From assembly GCA_946902875.1 (NCBI GenBank), contig OX336350.1, positions 18,652,048-18,716,047 of the forward strand: DNA of 64,000 nucleotides. Direction: 5' to 3'. Position numbers and translations under genes: made by a program. Every line of letters begins with the position of its first letter. Position 1 is the first letter of the stretch. Below the pieces are notes generated by a model. That model did no database searches, was not told the DNA's origin, and saw nothing but the letters and a program-made list of their open reading frames with translations. This DNA is from Nematopogon swammerdamellus (taxonomy: Eukaryota; Arthropoda; Insecta; Lepidoptera; Adelidae). Below, piece after piece: positions 10,036-21,359 of the stretch.

Positions 10036-11280
10036 TGGTTAGGTCGGGAGAAATGGGAGATTTTTTTGGGCGCGAGGCAGGATTCCAAGCACGCCGGCAG
10101 GTGCAGGCCGTGGCTACGGAGCTCTTCGAGACAATGCGAGGCAAGCTACAAACGATAGGTAGTGGCATTAGACACTTAGGCCACCACCACCCCCATCTCG
10201 GAGAGCTCCGTATCTGTCGGACCGCCGGGCGACGTCACGCAGCCTTTTTATTATCGACTTTGATCGTCGTGCGTGCGACACCAGTAGCGGGGGCTGTAGA
10301 CGGAGCACGGAGCCCCGATAGCTCCATAATACTTGGTATGGCCGAAGAACGATGTTGAGGATGTGCGCTGGTATTATAATATTACGCTAGCTCTGATTTG
10401 AACAAGTAACAAAAAAAAATGCCCTGAAATATGATTTGGGTATCACCATTCGATATACGAAATGCATCCGCTTGTCAGTAATATCTCAATAGATTTAAAA
10501 GGTTTAACGCCCCAAATCCCATAGGATCTAATCCTATGCCCCAAAACGCTTTGTGAATTATATTCATGCTAAGATACACATGCTAATTGGAAGATACCGA
10601 TTTTGAAGACCCTGTAAAGTGGTTTTTTTGTTGTTGATAAAAAAGCTAATGGGATCTTTTGGTCAAGCCACAGGCGTTTATTGTTTGTACATTATTCATA
10701 ACCTCATTAGCAAACTCTAATCATTCCCATCCTACTCGCTACACAGCCTACTTTCGCACACACACCACTCCATCACTGGCTCAGTTATGGTAATTACGGC
10801 CCTGCTGCTTGCCTGGTGTGATGTCCGGTGGGGGGAGTGAACAGCGCAGTCCACACTGCCTGCCCTCTCCCTCGCCCAGTGTGCAGTTAGGTAGGTGCTA
10901 TTATATTATACGATAGTACCTATTAAGTATTATCCGCTATAATTGTCTTTCTTCTCTTTATCTAAACGAACGATGGACCCTGTTTCCCATAGCACAGGGA
11001 ATCCTGAAATGGGAAACAGGGCACCACTAGAAATTACGTACAATTATAAGCAATAGTAATTAATTCTAGTTTAAGTTGTTCCTATCCTATGCATTGTATG
11101 TGAAAACTCTTTATTTATACAATAAACGATTTCTTTCTTCTTTCTTTCTTTGCTAATTAACAAAGCGAAGTTTCTACGGGCGACCGGTGATCGATGACCG
11201 TGTAGCATAGGTCAATATATGAATATCCTTATAACTCGAGAACCACTTTATTGATTTATATACGGTTTTAATTGTCACAT
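10036..11280. other. Intron 4 sequence, mostly unrecognised
   Basis: 10036-10358 stays open in one frame but shows no known motif. 10975-11160 holds a short inverted repeat (CCTGTTTCCCAT / ATGGGAAACAGG) and a LINE-like tail with ACAATAAACGATTTC and TTTC repeats. Confidence 0.4.
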
Positions 11281-11284
11281 TCTG

Positions 11285-11467
11285 TCAACTCAAGATGCCC
11301 CTCTTGAAGGTCTCGAGACTGTACTTGGGGGAGAATATATGAGCAGGGAGAGCGCTCCAGAGTTTACCGGTTCTGTCTGTAGAGTACATAATTATGTATG
11401 TTGAGTACCTTGGAAGTGCGATGCTAAGGTCATTACTTAAACTGTGCTTAGGTGTCTGATCGATCAA
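11285..11467 (-). pseudogene. LINE ORF2 C-terminal fragment
   Basis: Minus strand reads DRTGKLWSALPAHIF then KYSLETFKRGIL. This is the extreme C-terminus of Jockey/CR1-like LINE reverse transcriptases (R-T-x-LWNxLP ... FKRxV). Only about 60 residues remain. Relatives lie at 31074, 36180 and 54545. Confidence 0.7.
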
Positions 11468-12652
11468 AGGAAAGCAACGTCGGGCGCTGTCGGATTTTAG
11501 ATAGATGACCGTCTGACCGCGGAGGCTGGCCGTGGTTCGGATTCCACGTAAATCTGTGGCATCGTGGCTCCCAAACGGATGGACCGATTTGGATATATTT
11601 TTTTTTATTAGAAAGCTGGTTTAATCGGTATGGTTTTTAGTTATATTGTAATCAAGTAATTAAGTAATAAATAAATTAATTCTCTTAAAAAGTGGATCGA
11701 TTTGCATACGTTATTTTTAAAAAAGCTTCATTTAAAAGTTGCATTACAAATTAAAAAAAAAACCCTGACGAAAAACTCAAGAGTCCGTTTACTTACTTAA
11801 AGGAGTCGGGCGACCGGTAAGTAAGTACTAAAATATAAAAAATAACTCTTTAAGTAAGTAAACGGAAATTATTTTTTACTTTTAAAGAGTCGGGGGTTTT
11901 TCGATAAGAATATTTTTATTTTTACCGTGTGTGGCTTCAAAACCCAGGGGCTCCATGTCAGCTATTATAGAGTCACATGCTGTGCCACATGCTTTTATTG
12001 TCATGGGGCTGGGCAGTGGGCACTATACCTATATTTGTATTTTCAAATTGTTATTCTAAGCGAACTGTCAATGTACCGCCTCTTGATTGCGAAATAAACG
12101 TTTTAATTTAATTTAAATGACAAGATGGTCGTAAAAATCTTCTATAAAAATATTAAAAAGAAAATCTAAATAATTAATAAAAACCATATAAAAACCTAAT
12201 ACAAATACTAAAATAAAAAAACAATGTGATTTACAACTGTGGAGTACATAAAAAACTAAAGAAAGCAGCACCGGGCGCCTGGTAAAATCAACGACCATGG
12301 ATCAAAGGTACATACCAGTCAATAATACAGTCCACTACTTACTACTCGACATAATTATAATATTATGGCTTTGAATGTTGCTGATGTTCACATAATCCCA
12401 GTCAAGCTTTAACAATCAGTCTGTTTCAGGAATAAATCTATTTTAGGATTTAATCCCTTTAATATAGCCTTCGCCTTTTCACGAATAACCTTCAAATGTT
12501 ATCCTTTTGTCTAACTATACCAATTACATCGTTAGTGGGTGTCCACGTGAATCTAAATATATCCCAAATCTAGTCCAAACTATTAAAGTTTGTTTTCAAG
12601 CAGCGGATCAGCCTGGCGATCCAGGGGGGAGTCTTATTCTGGGCGATTATTT
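11468..12652. other. Intron 4 sequence, mostly unrecognised
   Basis: A 20-bp inverted repeat with ACTTACTTAAAG / CTTTAAGTAAGT lies around 11783-11868. Near 12060-12118 there is a LINE-like tail, GCGAAATAAACG followed by TTTAA units. No coding. Confidence 0.4.
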
Positions 12653-13430
12653 TTAACCGACTTCACAAAAGGAGGAGGTTCTTAATTCGAGTGTATGTTT
12701 TATTTGTATGTTTGTTACGCGTTTACTCCGTCAATTGTGGGTGAAAAATCAACAAAATACTATGGTGTGTGGTTACCTTCAGCAAAACTTTTGTTGTGGA
12801 CGTTTTCAGCAATTTGCAGTTTGATAAATTACTATGGTGTGTGGTTAAATTCAGCAAAACTTTTGTGTTGTGGACTTATTCAGCAATTTGCAGTTTGACA
12901 CATATTATGGCGAATAATTCTGTACCACTTCAATAGATTTCGATTATTCTTTTTTATGTAATATTACTAAAAAGAAAGAAATAAAAACTGTTTTAAAAAA
13001 TATAAAACCGACTTAAAAAAAAACTAGAACCAAAAAGTATTAAATACCTAATATTTTGAAAGTTTCTCTGCCATTTTATTGAAATACATGAATCAATATT
13101 GTGATACATATTCGGACCCTTGTTTCGTGAATATTCTAAATTTGAAATCTTTTCAGCCGGCCAGATGCGCTTAATATATTATGGTACGAGTACCATCGAG
13201 CTGGTCTGATAATGAAGACGGAAGGTGGCCATAGGAACTCCTAAACTACACATGATAAACCTACTGTGTTCGGGCTCGTTGCATTTGTCTTCACGAGCAA
13301 TTTACTTTAGACCTAGGAGATTCTCAATTCGACGGTATGTTTTCTTTTTTTGGATGTTTGTTACGCGATTACTCCGTCAATTGTAGGCCGATTTTGAAAA
13401 TTCTTTTTTTGTTTGAAAGGGGATAACCCT
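12653..13430. repeat. 'ACCGACTTCA' repeat pieces and a 72-bp tandem duplication
   Basis: 12653-12745 and 13310-13430 share GAGTGTATGTTTT-type and GTTTGTTACGCGTTTACTCC-type sequence, a repeat common in animal genomes. Between them 12757-12900 is two tandem ~72-bp units beginning ACTATGGTGTGTGGTTA. Confidence 0.55.
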
Positions 13431-13575
13431 GAGGTGGGTTAAACCCTACCACCTAGTAAGGTAAGAAGGGGAGGGACCTACAGTTTTACGTGCAATCTGA
13501 ACCACGGTCAGTCTCCAACGGTCGAGCGGTCACCCATCCAAGCTCTGACCGCGCCCAGGCGTGCTTATAATCACG
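13430..13575 (-). repeat. SINE-T2 5' half
   Basis: GGTTAAACCCTACCACCTAG to the tRNA-like region CACCCATCCAAGC. The tRNA head itself is degraded. Confidence 0.65.
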
Positions 13576-13799
13576 AACGACCTACCGCTTTACACTTTTC
13601 TGAATAAAACAGCAGTTAGAAGCAGTAATTTATTCATACGGAACTTGTACTTAATTTAATTACTTTAATTTAATAAGTTGTAGTTTAAAACTTAATTAAT
13701 TAGCCTAATAACATAATCACAGAAATTGTTAAATTAACTTCTACTCAGCAACTCATACCAACTTGTATGTAAGTAAATAGTTGAGAGAAGGCAGTTTGG

Positions 13800-13903
13800 T
13801 ACTTCCCACGGAAAAGACAGTACAAAGGGTGACATATTATGGCGCCAAGCCACCCCTAAGGTGTCTAACGAACGACGCCAAGCTGTGTCCGGCTGCTGCT
13901 GCA
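13800..13903. repeat. Short repeat also present inverted at 31340-31450
   Basis: GGCGCCAAGCCACCCCTAAG and GGTGTCTAACGAACGACG match the reverse complement of 31375-31430. Class unknown. Confidence 0.5.
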
Positions 13904-16823
13904 AGATTCAGATTCAGATTCAGATTCAGATATTTATTTCGCCATAAAGAACACACAACAATAACAATATTACATTGAGACATATGCATATTCAGTATGG
14001 TTCGTCATCATTTTTTATGATGTCCCGTTCAGTAGTGCAATCTATAAGGAAGAACCGGGTAAGAAACCTTACAGAGCTTTTTTTAAATATAACTTACATA
14101 CTAAGTTTTCTTTATGTTAAATATAACATACTATATCTAAGCAAAAAATTTAAAATACTTAGTCAAAAATATACCCATTAAAAAAGACAATAAAATACAA
14201 AACAAAGAACATAGGGTTCAGTCAAGTAATTATTAAAATTTGTGTTTATGCATATAAACAATTTGAATTATCAAAGTCAGCAGAATTTTTATTTACAGTA
14301 TGAAAAAAATTCACTTAACTTATAAAATGGATTGTCTAAGAGAAATATTTTCAGCTGACTCTGGAACACATTGTCACTATTTATTGATTTTATTGTATCA
14401 GGAACATTTTCGTACAATTTGGGTCCAATCACGTCAGGGTCTTTTTCAGCCATCGCCGATTTATGCGCAACAGATTTTAAACGCTCTGAGTTACGTGTGT
14501 TATAATTATGACTTGCGCCATTTGACTCAAAAGAATTCATGTTTTTGCGTACATATACCACTACTTCATATATATATAGAGAGCACACAGTTAATATACC
14601 AAAGGATTTGAAAAAGTCTCTACAAGATGTTGTTCGCGGTACACTGGCTAATACCCTTATCGCTCGTTTTTGCAATATTAGCACTCTTTCAGCATCGGTT
14701 GAGTTACCCCACAGGATTACACCATACGACAGTAATGAGTGTACGTACGCATAGTAGGACTGTCTCAAAGCCTCCGGACTGATCAAGCGGCGTAACTCTC
14801 TTAGTGCGTAAATACCTCTAGCCATCTTGTCACATAGTTTGTCTATGTGACTTTTCCAACTTAGAGTTGGGTCAATAAAGAACCCTAAAAATCGTATACA
14901 TGACTGGTAGCCAATAGAGCCGGATGAATTCGAAATAGAGAGCTCACGGGGACCACAGTTTCGTCCGGAAAATACCATATAGTTGGTCTTCGATGTATTT
15001 AGTATCAGTCCGTTCACAGCAAACCATTCCGATATTTTTCCTACTACTATATTTAATTTTATTTCCAGTTCATGCATGGATTCAGCAAAGACTATTATAC
15101 TAGTGTCATCGGCAAAAAGTATTAAAACACCATCTATTTTAATCAAGGCTAAGTCATTAATAAATACTAAAAATAATGTATTACCTAATGCAGAACCCTG
15201 TGGAATACCCATTTTAATTTTACCTGGCTCGGAACTTTTTTTGTTTCCTTTTAAGGTGACCTCAGTGACCTGTCTTCGATCTGTTAAAAATGACTTTAGC
15301 AATTCATGTGGTTTATCACTTACTCCATATTTTTCCAATTTGTGCAAGAGGAGGTTGTGGTCTACGACATCGAATGCTTTCGACAAGTCGCAGAATATAC
15401 CTGCCACCTTGTTCCTCTTGTCTATACCTTTTATTATCTCTCCTACTAGCTTCATGCCAGCTGATTTTGTGGAGTGATCTTTACGGTATGCGTATTGGTT
15501 GGGAGAAAGAAGTTTATTATCCTCAAGATGCTTAATTACAGAGTCAGATATAACAGATTCTATGATTTTAGATAGTGCTGGCACTAAACTTATAGGCCTA
15601 TAGTTATTTGGGTCAGCTCTTTCGCCGGCTCCTTTATAAATGGGACATACACGGGTCTGTTTTAGTACATTAGGATAGGTACCCTCTTCAAACATTTGGT
15701 TAACCAATACTGATATGTATGGCGACAAACTATTTGAACATTTGGCAATCAACTCTCCCGACAACTCAAAAATATCAAGACTGCTTTTTTTAGATAATTT
15801 GTCACGTATTAATTTTGAAATTTTTTCAGGTGTGACATAGGGTAGGCAAAAGGTTTGGTCGGCATCAAGACTGGGAATGTCTACCATTAGGGACAATGCT
15901 TTGCTTGGAGAAGCTGGATTCAGGGCTGTTAGCTTACTTCCGATATTCAGGAAGTGCATGTTCATACATTCAGGAATGTTTTCAATAGGAACATCATCTC
16001 CGTCTGAGGTTATAAGCTTATGAATACCATCTTCCCTGCACTGCCCTCTGTTGGTTTCATCTTTAATCACTCGCCATATCTCTTTTTTAGGATTATTACT
16101 ATTCATAATCCTTGACTCGATGCAATCTCTACGACTTTGCCAAGACATTATATCTATAGCTGTCTTGTACTTCTCAATACATTTTTTTAAAACGTCGCTA
16201 TCAGGGAATTGTTTTTTCATTTCAAATGTGTGACAGAGTTTTGTCTTTAGTGATAATATGTCGTCATTCATCCAGTATTCGTTTTTCTTATTTCTACTTT
16301 TTGACATTTTCATGGGAAAATACATATTTATATAATAGGTTAATACATTTATAAACTTCTCAAACTTAACTTCAATTGAATAATTACTGTTACATACTAT
16401 TTTACTCCAGTCATATAATTCGATCGCTTCGCAATACTGGCTCACTCTGCCGGGTGTACGAAGCCTCCGCTGTACAGAGGCAGGAGGTTCGCGACCGGCC
16501 TGCAGAGAGCTCTCCCTGAGACAGGCGAGCTGGCCGTCGTGATCACTGATTGCAGTGACACGTGCGGACACTGCGATCGATCTTGGAGACAAGTTAGAGG
16601 CTATGGCATCAATAGACGATTCTGACCCATCACAAGTTCGAGTCGGGAAAGTCACCAAATTGTACATGTTATATGTTTTTAACAAGTCGGTTATTTTGCT
16701 ACATTTTGAATTAATTGTCAAAAAATCTATGTTCCAGTCGCCAGCCAAAATTATGTTCTTATTGTCATCTGCAAAATGATTTAATATAGTGTCAATTGAT
16801 TTAAGGAAAATTCTAAAGTCACC
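13904..16823 (-). mobile_element. 5'-truncated Jockey/CR1-like LINE
   Basis: Reading on the minus strand, the element enters in the middle of the endonuclease domain at ~16823. It encodes reverse transcriptase to a stop at 14289, then has a ~360-bp 3' UTR ending ATGGCGAAATAAATATCTG and (AATCTG)n at 13904-13935. Its 3' tail recurs alone at 52376-52469. The upstream neighbour is a family A copy. The two flanks belong to different repeats, so no target duplication is readable. Confidence 0.85.
14289..16823 (-). CDS. LINE ORF2: partial endonuclease plus reverse transcriptase
   Basis: The frame is open from the truncation point with no stop or frameshift for about 845 codons. Taking the MAGDWN residue as 1: residues 1-80 are the C-terminal third of an APE-type endonuclease (GDWNIDFL, LVTFPTR, SSIDAIASN, SDHDGQ). 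RT occupies about 360-610, with NNYRPISLVPALSK (381-394), FCDLSKAFD (452-460), GIPQGSALGN (514-523) and the catalytic FADD (545-548). The end carries RAIRVLASVPRTTSC and a FKSFGILTVCSLY thumb-like tail. The missing N-terminus (most of the endonuclease, ORF1) means it is not autonomous. The intact frame suggests a recent insertion. It lies in GPCR intron 4 in the gene's orientation. Confidence 0.88.
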   Translation of the reverse strand, partial: GDFRIFLKSIDTILNHFADDNKNIILAGDWNIDFLTINSKCSKITDLLKTYNMYNLVTFPTRTCDGSESSIDAIASNLSPRSIAVSARVTAISDHDGQLACLRESSLQAGREPPASVQRRLRTPGRVSQYCEAIELYDWSKIVCNSNYSIEVKFEKFINVLTYYINMYFPMKMSKSRNKKNEYWMNDDILSLKTKLCHTFEMKKQFPDSDVLKKCIEKYKTAIDIMSWQSRRDCIESRIMNSNNPKKEIWRVIKDETNRGQCREDGIHKLITSDGDDVPIENIPECMNMHFLNIGSKLTALNPASPSKALSLMVDIPSLDADQTFCLPYVTPEKISKLIRDKLSKKSSLDIFELSGELIAKCSNSLSPYISVLVNQMFEEGTYPNVLKQTRVCPIYKGAGERADPNNYRPISLVPALSKIIESVISDSVIKHLEDNKLLSPNQYAYRKDHSTKSAGMKLVGEIIKGIDKRNKVAGIFCDLSKAFDVVDHNLLLHKLEKYGVSDKPHELLKSFLTDRRQVTEVTLKGNKKSSEPGKIKMGIPQGSALGNTLFLVFINDLALIKIDGVLILFADDTSIIVFAESMHELEIKLNIVVGKISEWFAVNGLILNTSKTNYMVFSGRNCGPRELSISNSSGSIGYQSCIRFLGFFIDPTLSWKSHIDKLCDKMARGIYALRELRRLISPEALRQSYYAYVHSLLSYGVILWGNSTDAERVLILQKRAIRVLASVPRTTSCRDFFKSFGILTVCSLYIYEVVVYVRKNMNSFESNGASHNYNTRNSERLKSVAHKSAMAEKDPDVIGPKLYENVPDTIKSINSDNVFQSQLKIFLLDNPFYKLSEFFSYCK

Positions 16824-17010
16824 AAGAACTCTGGTAAATTACAGCGCAACACCGACCACCACGTTTAGCAAAGTAATTAGGAGAAGATAATTCTCAAGCA
16901 GTAAGTAAGGCACAAAGAACCACATACTGGGTGACTCGGCGGAAGAACCATGACAAGGTGAGAGGTGGCTATAGGCTAGCCTGTCGGCCCATCTCTCTTC
17001 TTCATGTATC
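16824..17010 (-). repeat. Family A, copy 5 (partial)
   Basis: AAGAACTCTGGTAAATTACAG and ACACCGACCACCACG through GACTCGGCGGAAG to CCTGTCGGCC. It is truncated at the LINE junction. Confidence 0.65.
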
Positions 17011-17029
17011 TTATCAATAATCAATCAAT

Positions 17030-18310
17030 ACTAATAATAAATCTGTAAGGGGTGGTCATGGAGTAAGTTACTTTGTTTTATGAGATACTAGCTTTTGCCC
17101 GCGGCTTCGCTCGCGTGAAATTCGTATTTCAAAGGAAGAAAGTAAGTAACTAAGGGCGAGCTGGGTTCAGGTAAACGATAAACCTTCTCAACTAAAGTAA
17201 GTAACTAACGGCGAAGCTTCAGGCTGAGCTGCATTCTGGAAGACAATAAACCTTCTCGAAGAAAGTAAGTAACTAAGGGCGAGGCCGAAGGCCGAGCTGC
17301 GTTCAGGAAGATGATAAACCTACTCAAAGAAAGTAAGTAATTGAGGGCGAGGCCGAAGGCCGAGCTGCGTACAGGATGACTATAAACCTTCTTGAAGAAA
17401 GTAAGTAACTGAGGGCGAGGCCGAAGGCCGAGCTGCGTTCAGGAAGACGATAACCTTTTCGAAGAAAGTAAGTAACTAAGGGCGAGGCCGAAGGCCGCGC
17501 TGCGTTCAGGAAAACCTTCTCGAAGAAATTAAGTCATTGAGGGCGAGGCCGAAGGCCGAGCTGCGTTCAGGAAGAATATAAACTTTTTAATGAAAGTAAG
17601 TAACGGAGGGCGAGGCCGAAGGCCGAGCTGCGTTCAGGAAGACCATAAAACTTCTCGAAGAAAGTAAGTAACTAAGGGCGAGGCCGAAGGCCGAGCTGCG
17701 TTCAGGAAGACTATAAACCGTCTTGAAGAAAGTAAGTAACTATCGCCCATAGTTACTTACTGTCATCGAGAAGGTTTAGCGTCTTCCAGGATACAGCTCG
17801 GCCTTCGGCCACGCCCTTGGTTACTTACTTTCTTCGAGAAGGATTATAGTCTTCCTGAACGCAGCTCGACCTTAGGCCTCACCCTCAGTTACTTACTTTC
17901 TTCGAGAAGGTTTATGGTCTTCCTGAACGCAGCTCGGCCTTCGGCCTCGCCCTCTCTTACTTACTTTCATTAAAAAGGTTTATATTCTTTCTGAACGCAG
18001 CTCGGCCTTCGGCCTCGCCTTTAGTATGTTACTTACTTTCTTTGAGAATGTTTATTGTTCATCTAAATCCAGTTCACCCTCCGGCCCCGGCCTAATTTAC
18101 TTACTTTCTTCTTTTGAAATACGAATTTCACGCGAGCGAATCCGCGGGAAAAAGCTATCGATATTTAATTAGGAAACTTCAGTTAAAATAAATCAAATAC
18201 TTTAGATACCTAACAAATTATAATACTCCACTTATTAGCGTAACCGGAACTGAATTTTATTTAGCCTATCCTGTGTCTCGTATAGCTAAATGTGCGTGTA
18301 CTAATTTTAA
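17030..18310. repeat. Inverted ~62-bp minisatellite inside a rearranged family G copy
   Basis: From ~17145 to 17740 about nine direct units carry GGGCGAGGCCGAAGGCC and GAAGAAAGTAAGTAACT. From ~17750 to 18110 about six units run in reverse complement. The whole is bracketed by facing copies of the family G head: TTTTGCCCGCGGCTTCGC at ~17092 and CGCGAGCGAATCCGCGGG at ~18133. Family G itself contains GAAGAAAGTAAGTAA, so the array probably grew from that site. Remaining family G body follows at 18225-18310. Confidence 0.75.
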
Positions 18311-18428
18311 TCGAATTTAAATGATTGGCTTAAATTGTATGGAGGACTTTTTTTAGAACTATTTAAGAGAAACAACCAAATTTGATTTAAACGCAAATAT
18401 GATAATAAACTATCGTTTATCTTATATT

Positions 18429-19150
18429 CTCCCTCTCCCTCTCCCTCTCCCTCTCCCTCTCCCTCTCCCTCTCCCTCTCCCTCTCCCTCTCCCTCTCCCT
18501 CTCCCTCTCCCTCTCCCTCTCCCTCTCCCTCTCCCTCTCCTCTCCCTCTCCCTCTCCCTCTCCCTCTCCCTCTCCCTCTCCCTCTCCCTCTCCCTCTCCC
18601 TCTCCCTCTCCCTCTCCCTCTCCCTCTCCCTCTCCCTCTCCCTCTCCCTCTCCCTCTCCCTCTCCCTCTCCCTCTCCCTCTCCCTCTCCCTCTCCCTCTC
18701 CCTCTCCCTCTCCCTCTCCCTCTCCCTCTCCCTCTCCCTCTCCCTCTCCCTCTCCCTCTCCCTCTCCCTCTCCCTCTCCCTCTCCCTCTCCCTCTCCCTC
18801 TCCCTCTCCCTCTCCCTCTCCCTCTCCCTCTCCCTCTCCCTCTCCCTCTCCCTCTCCCTCTCCCTCTCCCTCTCCCTCTCCCTCTCCCTCTCCCTCTCCC
18901 TCTCCCTCTCTTTCTCCCTCCCTCTCCCTCTCCCTCTCCCTCTCCCTCTCCCTCTCCCTCTCCCTCTCCCTCTCCCTCTCCCTATCTTTCTCCCTCTCCC
19001 TCTCCCTCTCCCTCTCCCTCTCCCACTCCCTCTCCCTCTCCCTCTCCCTCTCCTTCTCCCTCCTCCTCTCCCTCCCCTCCCCCTCCCCTCCATCCCCCCT
19101 CCCCCTCCCCTCTCCCTCCCCTTCCCCCTCCCCTCTCCCTCCCCCTTTAC
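18429..19150 (+). repeat. (CCCTCT)n hexanucleotide microsatellite
   Basis: About 720 bp of near-pure CCCTCT. It decays towards its right end (TTTCTCC, ATCTTTC, CCTCCTCC, CCCCTCC interruptions from ~18900). Long Leu/Pro/Ser or Arg/Glu/Gly open frames here are artefacts of the repeat. Confidence 0.97.
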
Positions 19151-19154
19151 AGCA

Positions 19155-19510
19155 AACGGGATGGTACGGAACCCTCTTAACGCGAGCCCGACTCGAACTT
19201 GACCACTTTTTTTTTAATGTGTTACCATGTAATATACACTTAATTTACAGGAAAACGTAAAAGAAAATCCCAATCCTTCTAGTTCACACAAAAAACGTGA
19301 TGGTACGGAACCCTCTTTACGCGACCCCGACTCGAACTTGACCACTATTTTTTTTTTAAATAAGTTACCGTGGGATATACACTTAATTTACAGGAAAACG
19401 TAAAAGAAAATCCCAATCCTTCTAGTTCTCACAGAAAACGCGATGGTACGGAACCCTCTTTACGCGAGGTCGACTCGAACTTGACCACTTTTTTTAAAAA
19501 TTATGTTACT
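19155..19510 (+). repeat. Three tandem ~140-bp units
   Basis: GATGGTACGGAACCCTCT occurs at 19160, 19299 and 19442. Each is followed by CGACTCGAACTTGACCAC and a T-run, then TTAATTTACAGGAAAACG. The unit resembles part of family D (GGTACGGAACCCT...). The array follows directly on the CCCTCT tract. Confidence 0.8.
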
Positions 19511-19576
19511 CCGGGATACACACTACCCCTATACGAAGTTTCGTCAAAATCCGTCCAGCCGTTCAGGCGTGAAAGA

Positions 19577-19955
19577 GGAACAAACAAACAAACAAACAAA
19601 CAAACAAACAAACATACTTTCACATTTATGATATTAGTGAGAAGTACTGTGTTTGTAGACTCTATGTGTGATACTAAAACTAAATTAAGTATTTTTAGAA
19701 ATATTTTCTGTGTGTATGTATATTCCTCCATAACTCTTAAACCGATCATCCGAATTCGATGAAACTTAGTACAAGCACATTTAACTATATGAGACACAGG
19801 ATAGGCTGTGTTTCGGTTACGCTAATATGTGGCACTCCGCACTCATACAAACCGAAATTTTTCCGCGCGCCGAAATAAATGTACGGTAGCCGCGGGCTTA
19901 CTTACTTTCATCTTCTTAAATACAAATTTAACGCAGCGAAGCCGCGGGCAAAAGC
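19577..19955 (-). repeat. Family G copy with (AAAC)n at its side
   Basis: ACAAACAAACAAACAAAC lies at 19580-19612. Minus-orientation family G follows from GATATTAGTGAGAAGTACTG to CGAAGCCGCGGGCAAAAGC. The uninterrupted CATAACTCTTAAACCG here is the empty site for the insertion at 6552. Confidence 0.7.
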
Positions 19956-20165
19956 TGCGACTGCCCCACTCCGACGGTGACCGTAAAGGGAGCCGCGCGA
20001 GCGCCGATCGTTTTGTAGACGAAATCTCTATCACTTTTCACTAGCCTCGGTCCGGTTTTATTAACTTTTTCGAAAACGTCGCCGCCCGCTCGGCCCTGCG
20101 TCCGCTCGCGAGCACGGCTCAAGAGTTCACGCATCGCGGCCGCCTACGCGCTTCGCGATACTCGT
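19956..20165. other. GC-rich block of unknown role next to GPCR exon 4
   Basis: CpG-dense sequence (GGAGCCGCGCGAGCGCCG, CGTCGCCGCCCGCTCGG, CGCATCGCGGCCGCC) lies 60 bp downstream of exon 4 on the coding strand. An open frame on the minus strand shows no family motif. It may be part of a CpG-rich mobile element or an intronic regulatory block; the sequence alone does not decide. Confidence 0.35.
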
Positions 20166-20223
20166 TAATAAATAAAGTTACATACTAAAAGTTACGTACT
20201 AAAAGTTAAGGTGTTAGACAAAC

Positions 20224-20326
20224 CTTGTAAGCAGGTATGCAGAGTAGTGGAGGCAGAGCGAAACTGATTAGTATAGCCAAAGTGCATCGCCTTTCAGTGC
20301 AGAGCGACGCGCTGTGTGCTGGGTAC
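20224..20326 (-). CDS. GPCR exon 4 (ICL2 and TM4)
   Basis: This 103-bp exon has the acceptor TTTGTTGACAG and the donor GTTTGT. It begins with one base completing a lysine codon. It then encodes YPAHSASLCTERRCTLAIL and ISFALPPLLCIPAYK. This is ICL2 (basic TERRC) followed by a hydrophobic TM4 with the double proline typical of TM4. It ends in phase 0 and joins VFTVHEQ of exon 5. It is the weakest exon by length, but both phases fit only this reading. Confidence 0.87.
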
Positions 20327-20355
20327 CTGTCAACAAAGCAAAAACATATCTATTT

Positions 20356-21023
20356 ATAGGGTTCCGTATCGATCGTCTGTCGATCTGTCTGTCCGTCCGT
20401 CCGTCCGTCCGAGTCCTGTATCATTTGAACCGTAAAGGTAGCCGACTGAAATTTTCACAGAATATGAGTAATTATATCCGCCATAATAACACATATTCTG
20501 TGAAAATTTCAACGGGCTACCTATTACGGTTCAAGAGATACAGCCCTCGGACAGACAGACAGACAGACGGACGGACGGACGGACAGACAGACAGACGGCT
20601 TAGGCTTAGTAATAGGCTTCCGTACGGGATACGGAAGCCTAAAAACCGGCCAAGTGCGAGTCGAGCTCGCGCACCGAGTAATTACGATTCCGTATCGCCA
20701 TGTCAGGGTCAGCGCCACTCACGCCATCTTTGTATTAGTTAAAATGCTTCATACTCTTTTCGGTAGATAATGCGCATACACTTTTGAGTTTCTTATATGG
20801 AGAGCCACGTGAATTTATTATTTTTTGTTATTTTTATAATTTTTTGTTATATCCGCCATTAACAGATATTCAGTGAAAATTTCAACCGGCTACCTAAAAA
20901 TTTCAACTGGCTGGTTCTGGAGATACAGCCATCGGTCGAACGGACGGATAGACAGACGAACAGACAAATATACGTTGTAGGCTTAGTAATAGGCTTCCGT
21001 ACGGGGTACGGAAGCCTAAAAAT
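20356..21023. repeat. Family D: foldback pair plus one full copy
   Basis: 20356-20640 is an inverted pair of family D 3' ends (GTCCGTCCG tract facing GGACGGACGG, sharing TTTCACAGAATATG / CATATTCTGTGAAA). 20641-21023 is a full plus copy ending GGGTACGGAAGCCTAAAA. It starts 30 bp upstream of exon 4's acceptor. Confidence 0.75.
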
Positions 21024-21359
21024 CTACTACGCACTTTCTCCAGGTTTTTATTCGCCTGTGATATTTACACCTGTCTACTAACCTCGAGGAACCAACAACA
21101 AGTTTATCACTGCCTTATATCTAATTGATACTATCTAACAAGAAACCTCAATAGTTGAAGTGTCTGTTGAAGAATTTGAAGCAGCGTTGCTCGCAGCGAA
21201 TTTCTGACCGTTGGTACTTCAAAGTTTGTGAGGAGGTCCGGATTGCAGTACTTAATCCTGAAGAGCTCGTGGAAGGTGCTGAGTCTTATAGATTGCCTGT
21301 GTGATCGCCCAAGGGCGTGGACAAGAATCCAAGAGGCATTCCAAGATCTCCGTCGTGCA

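Noticed and set aside
18399..19202. Long Leu/Pro/Ser and Arg/Glu/Gly ORFs
   Set aside because: Pure translation of the CCCTCT microsatellite; no other sequence support.
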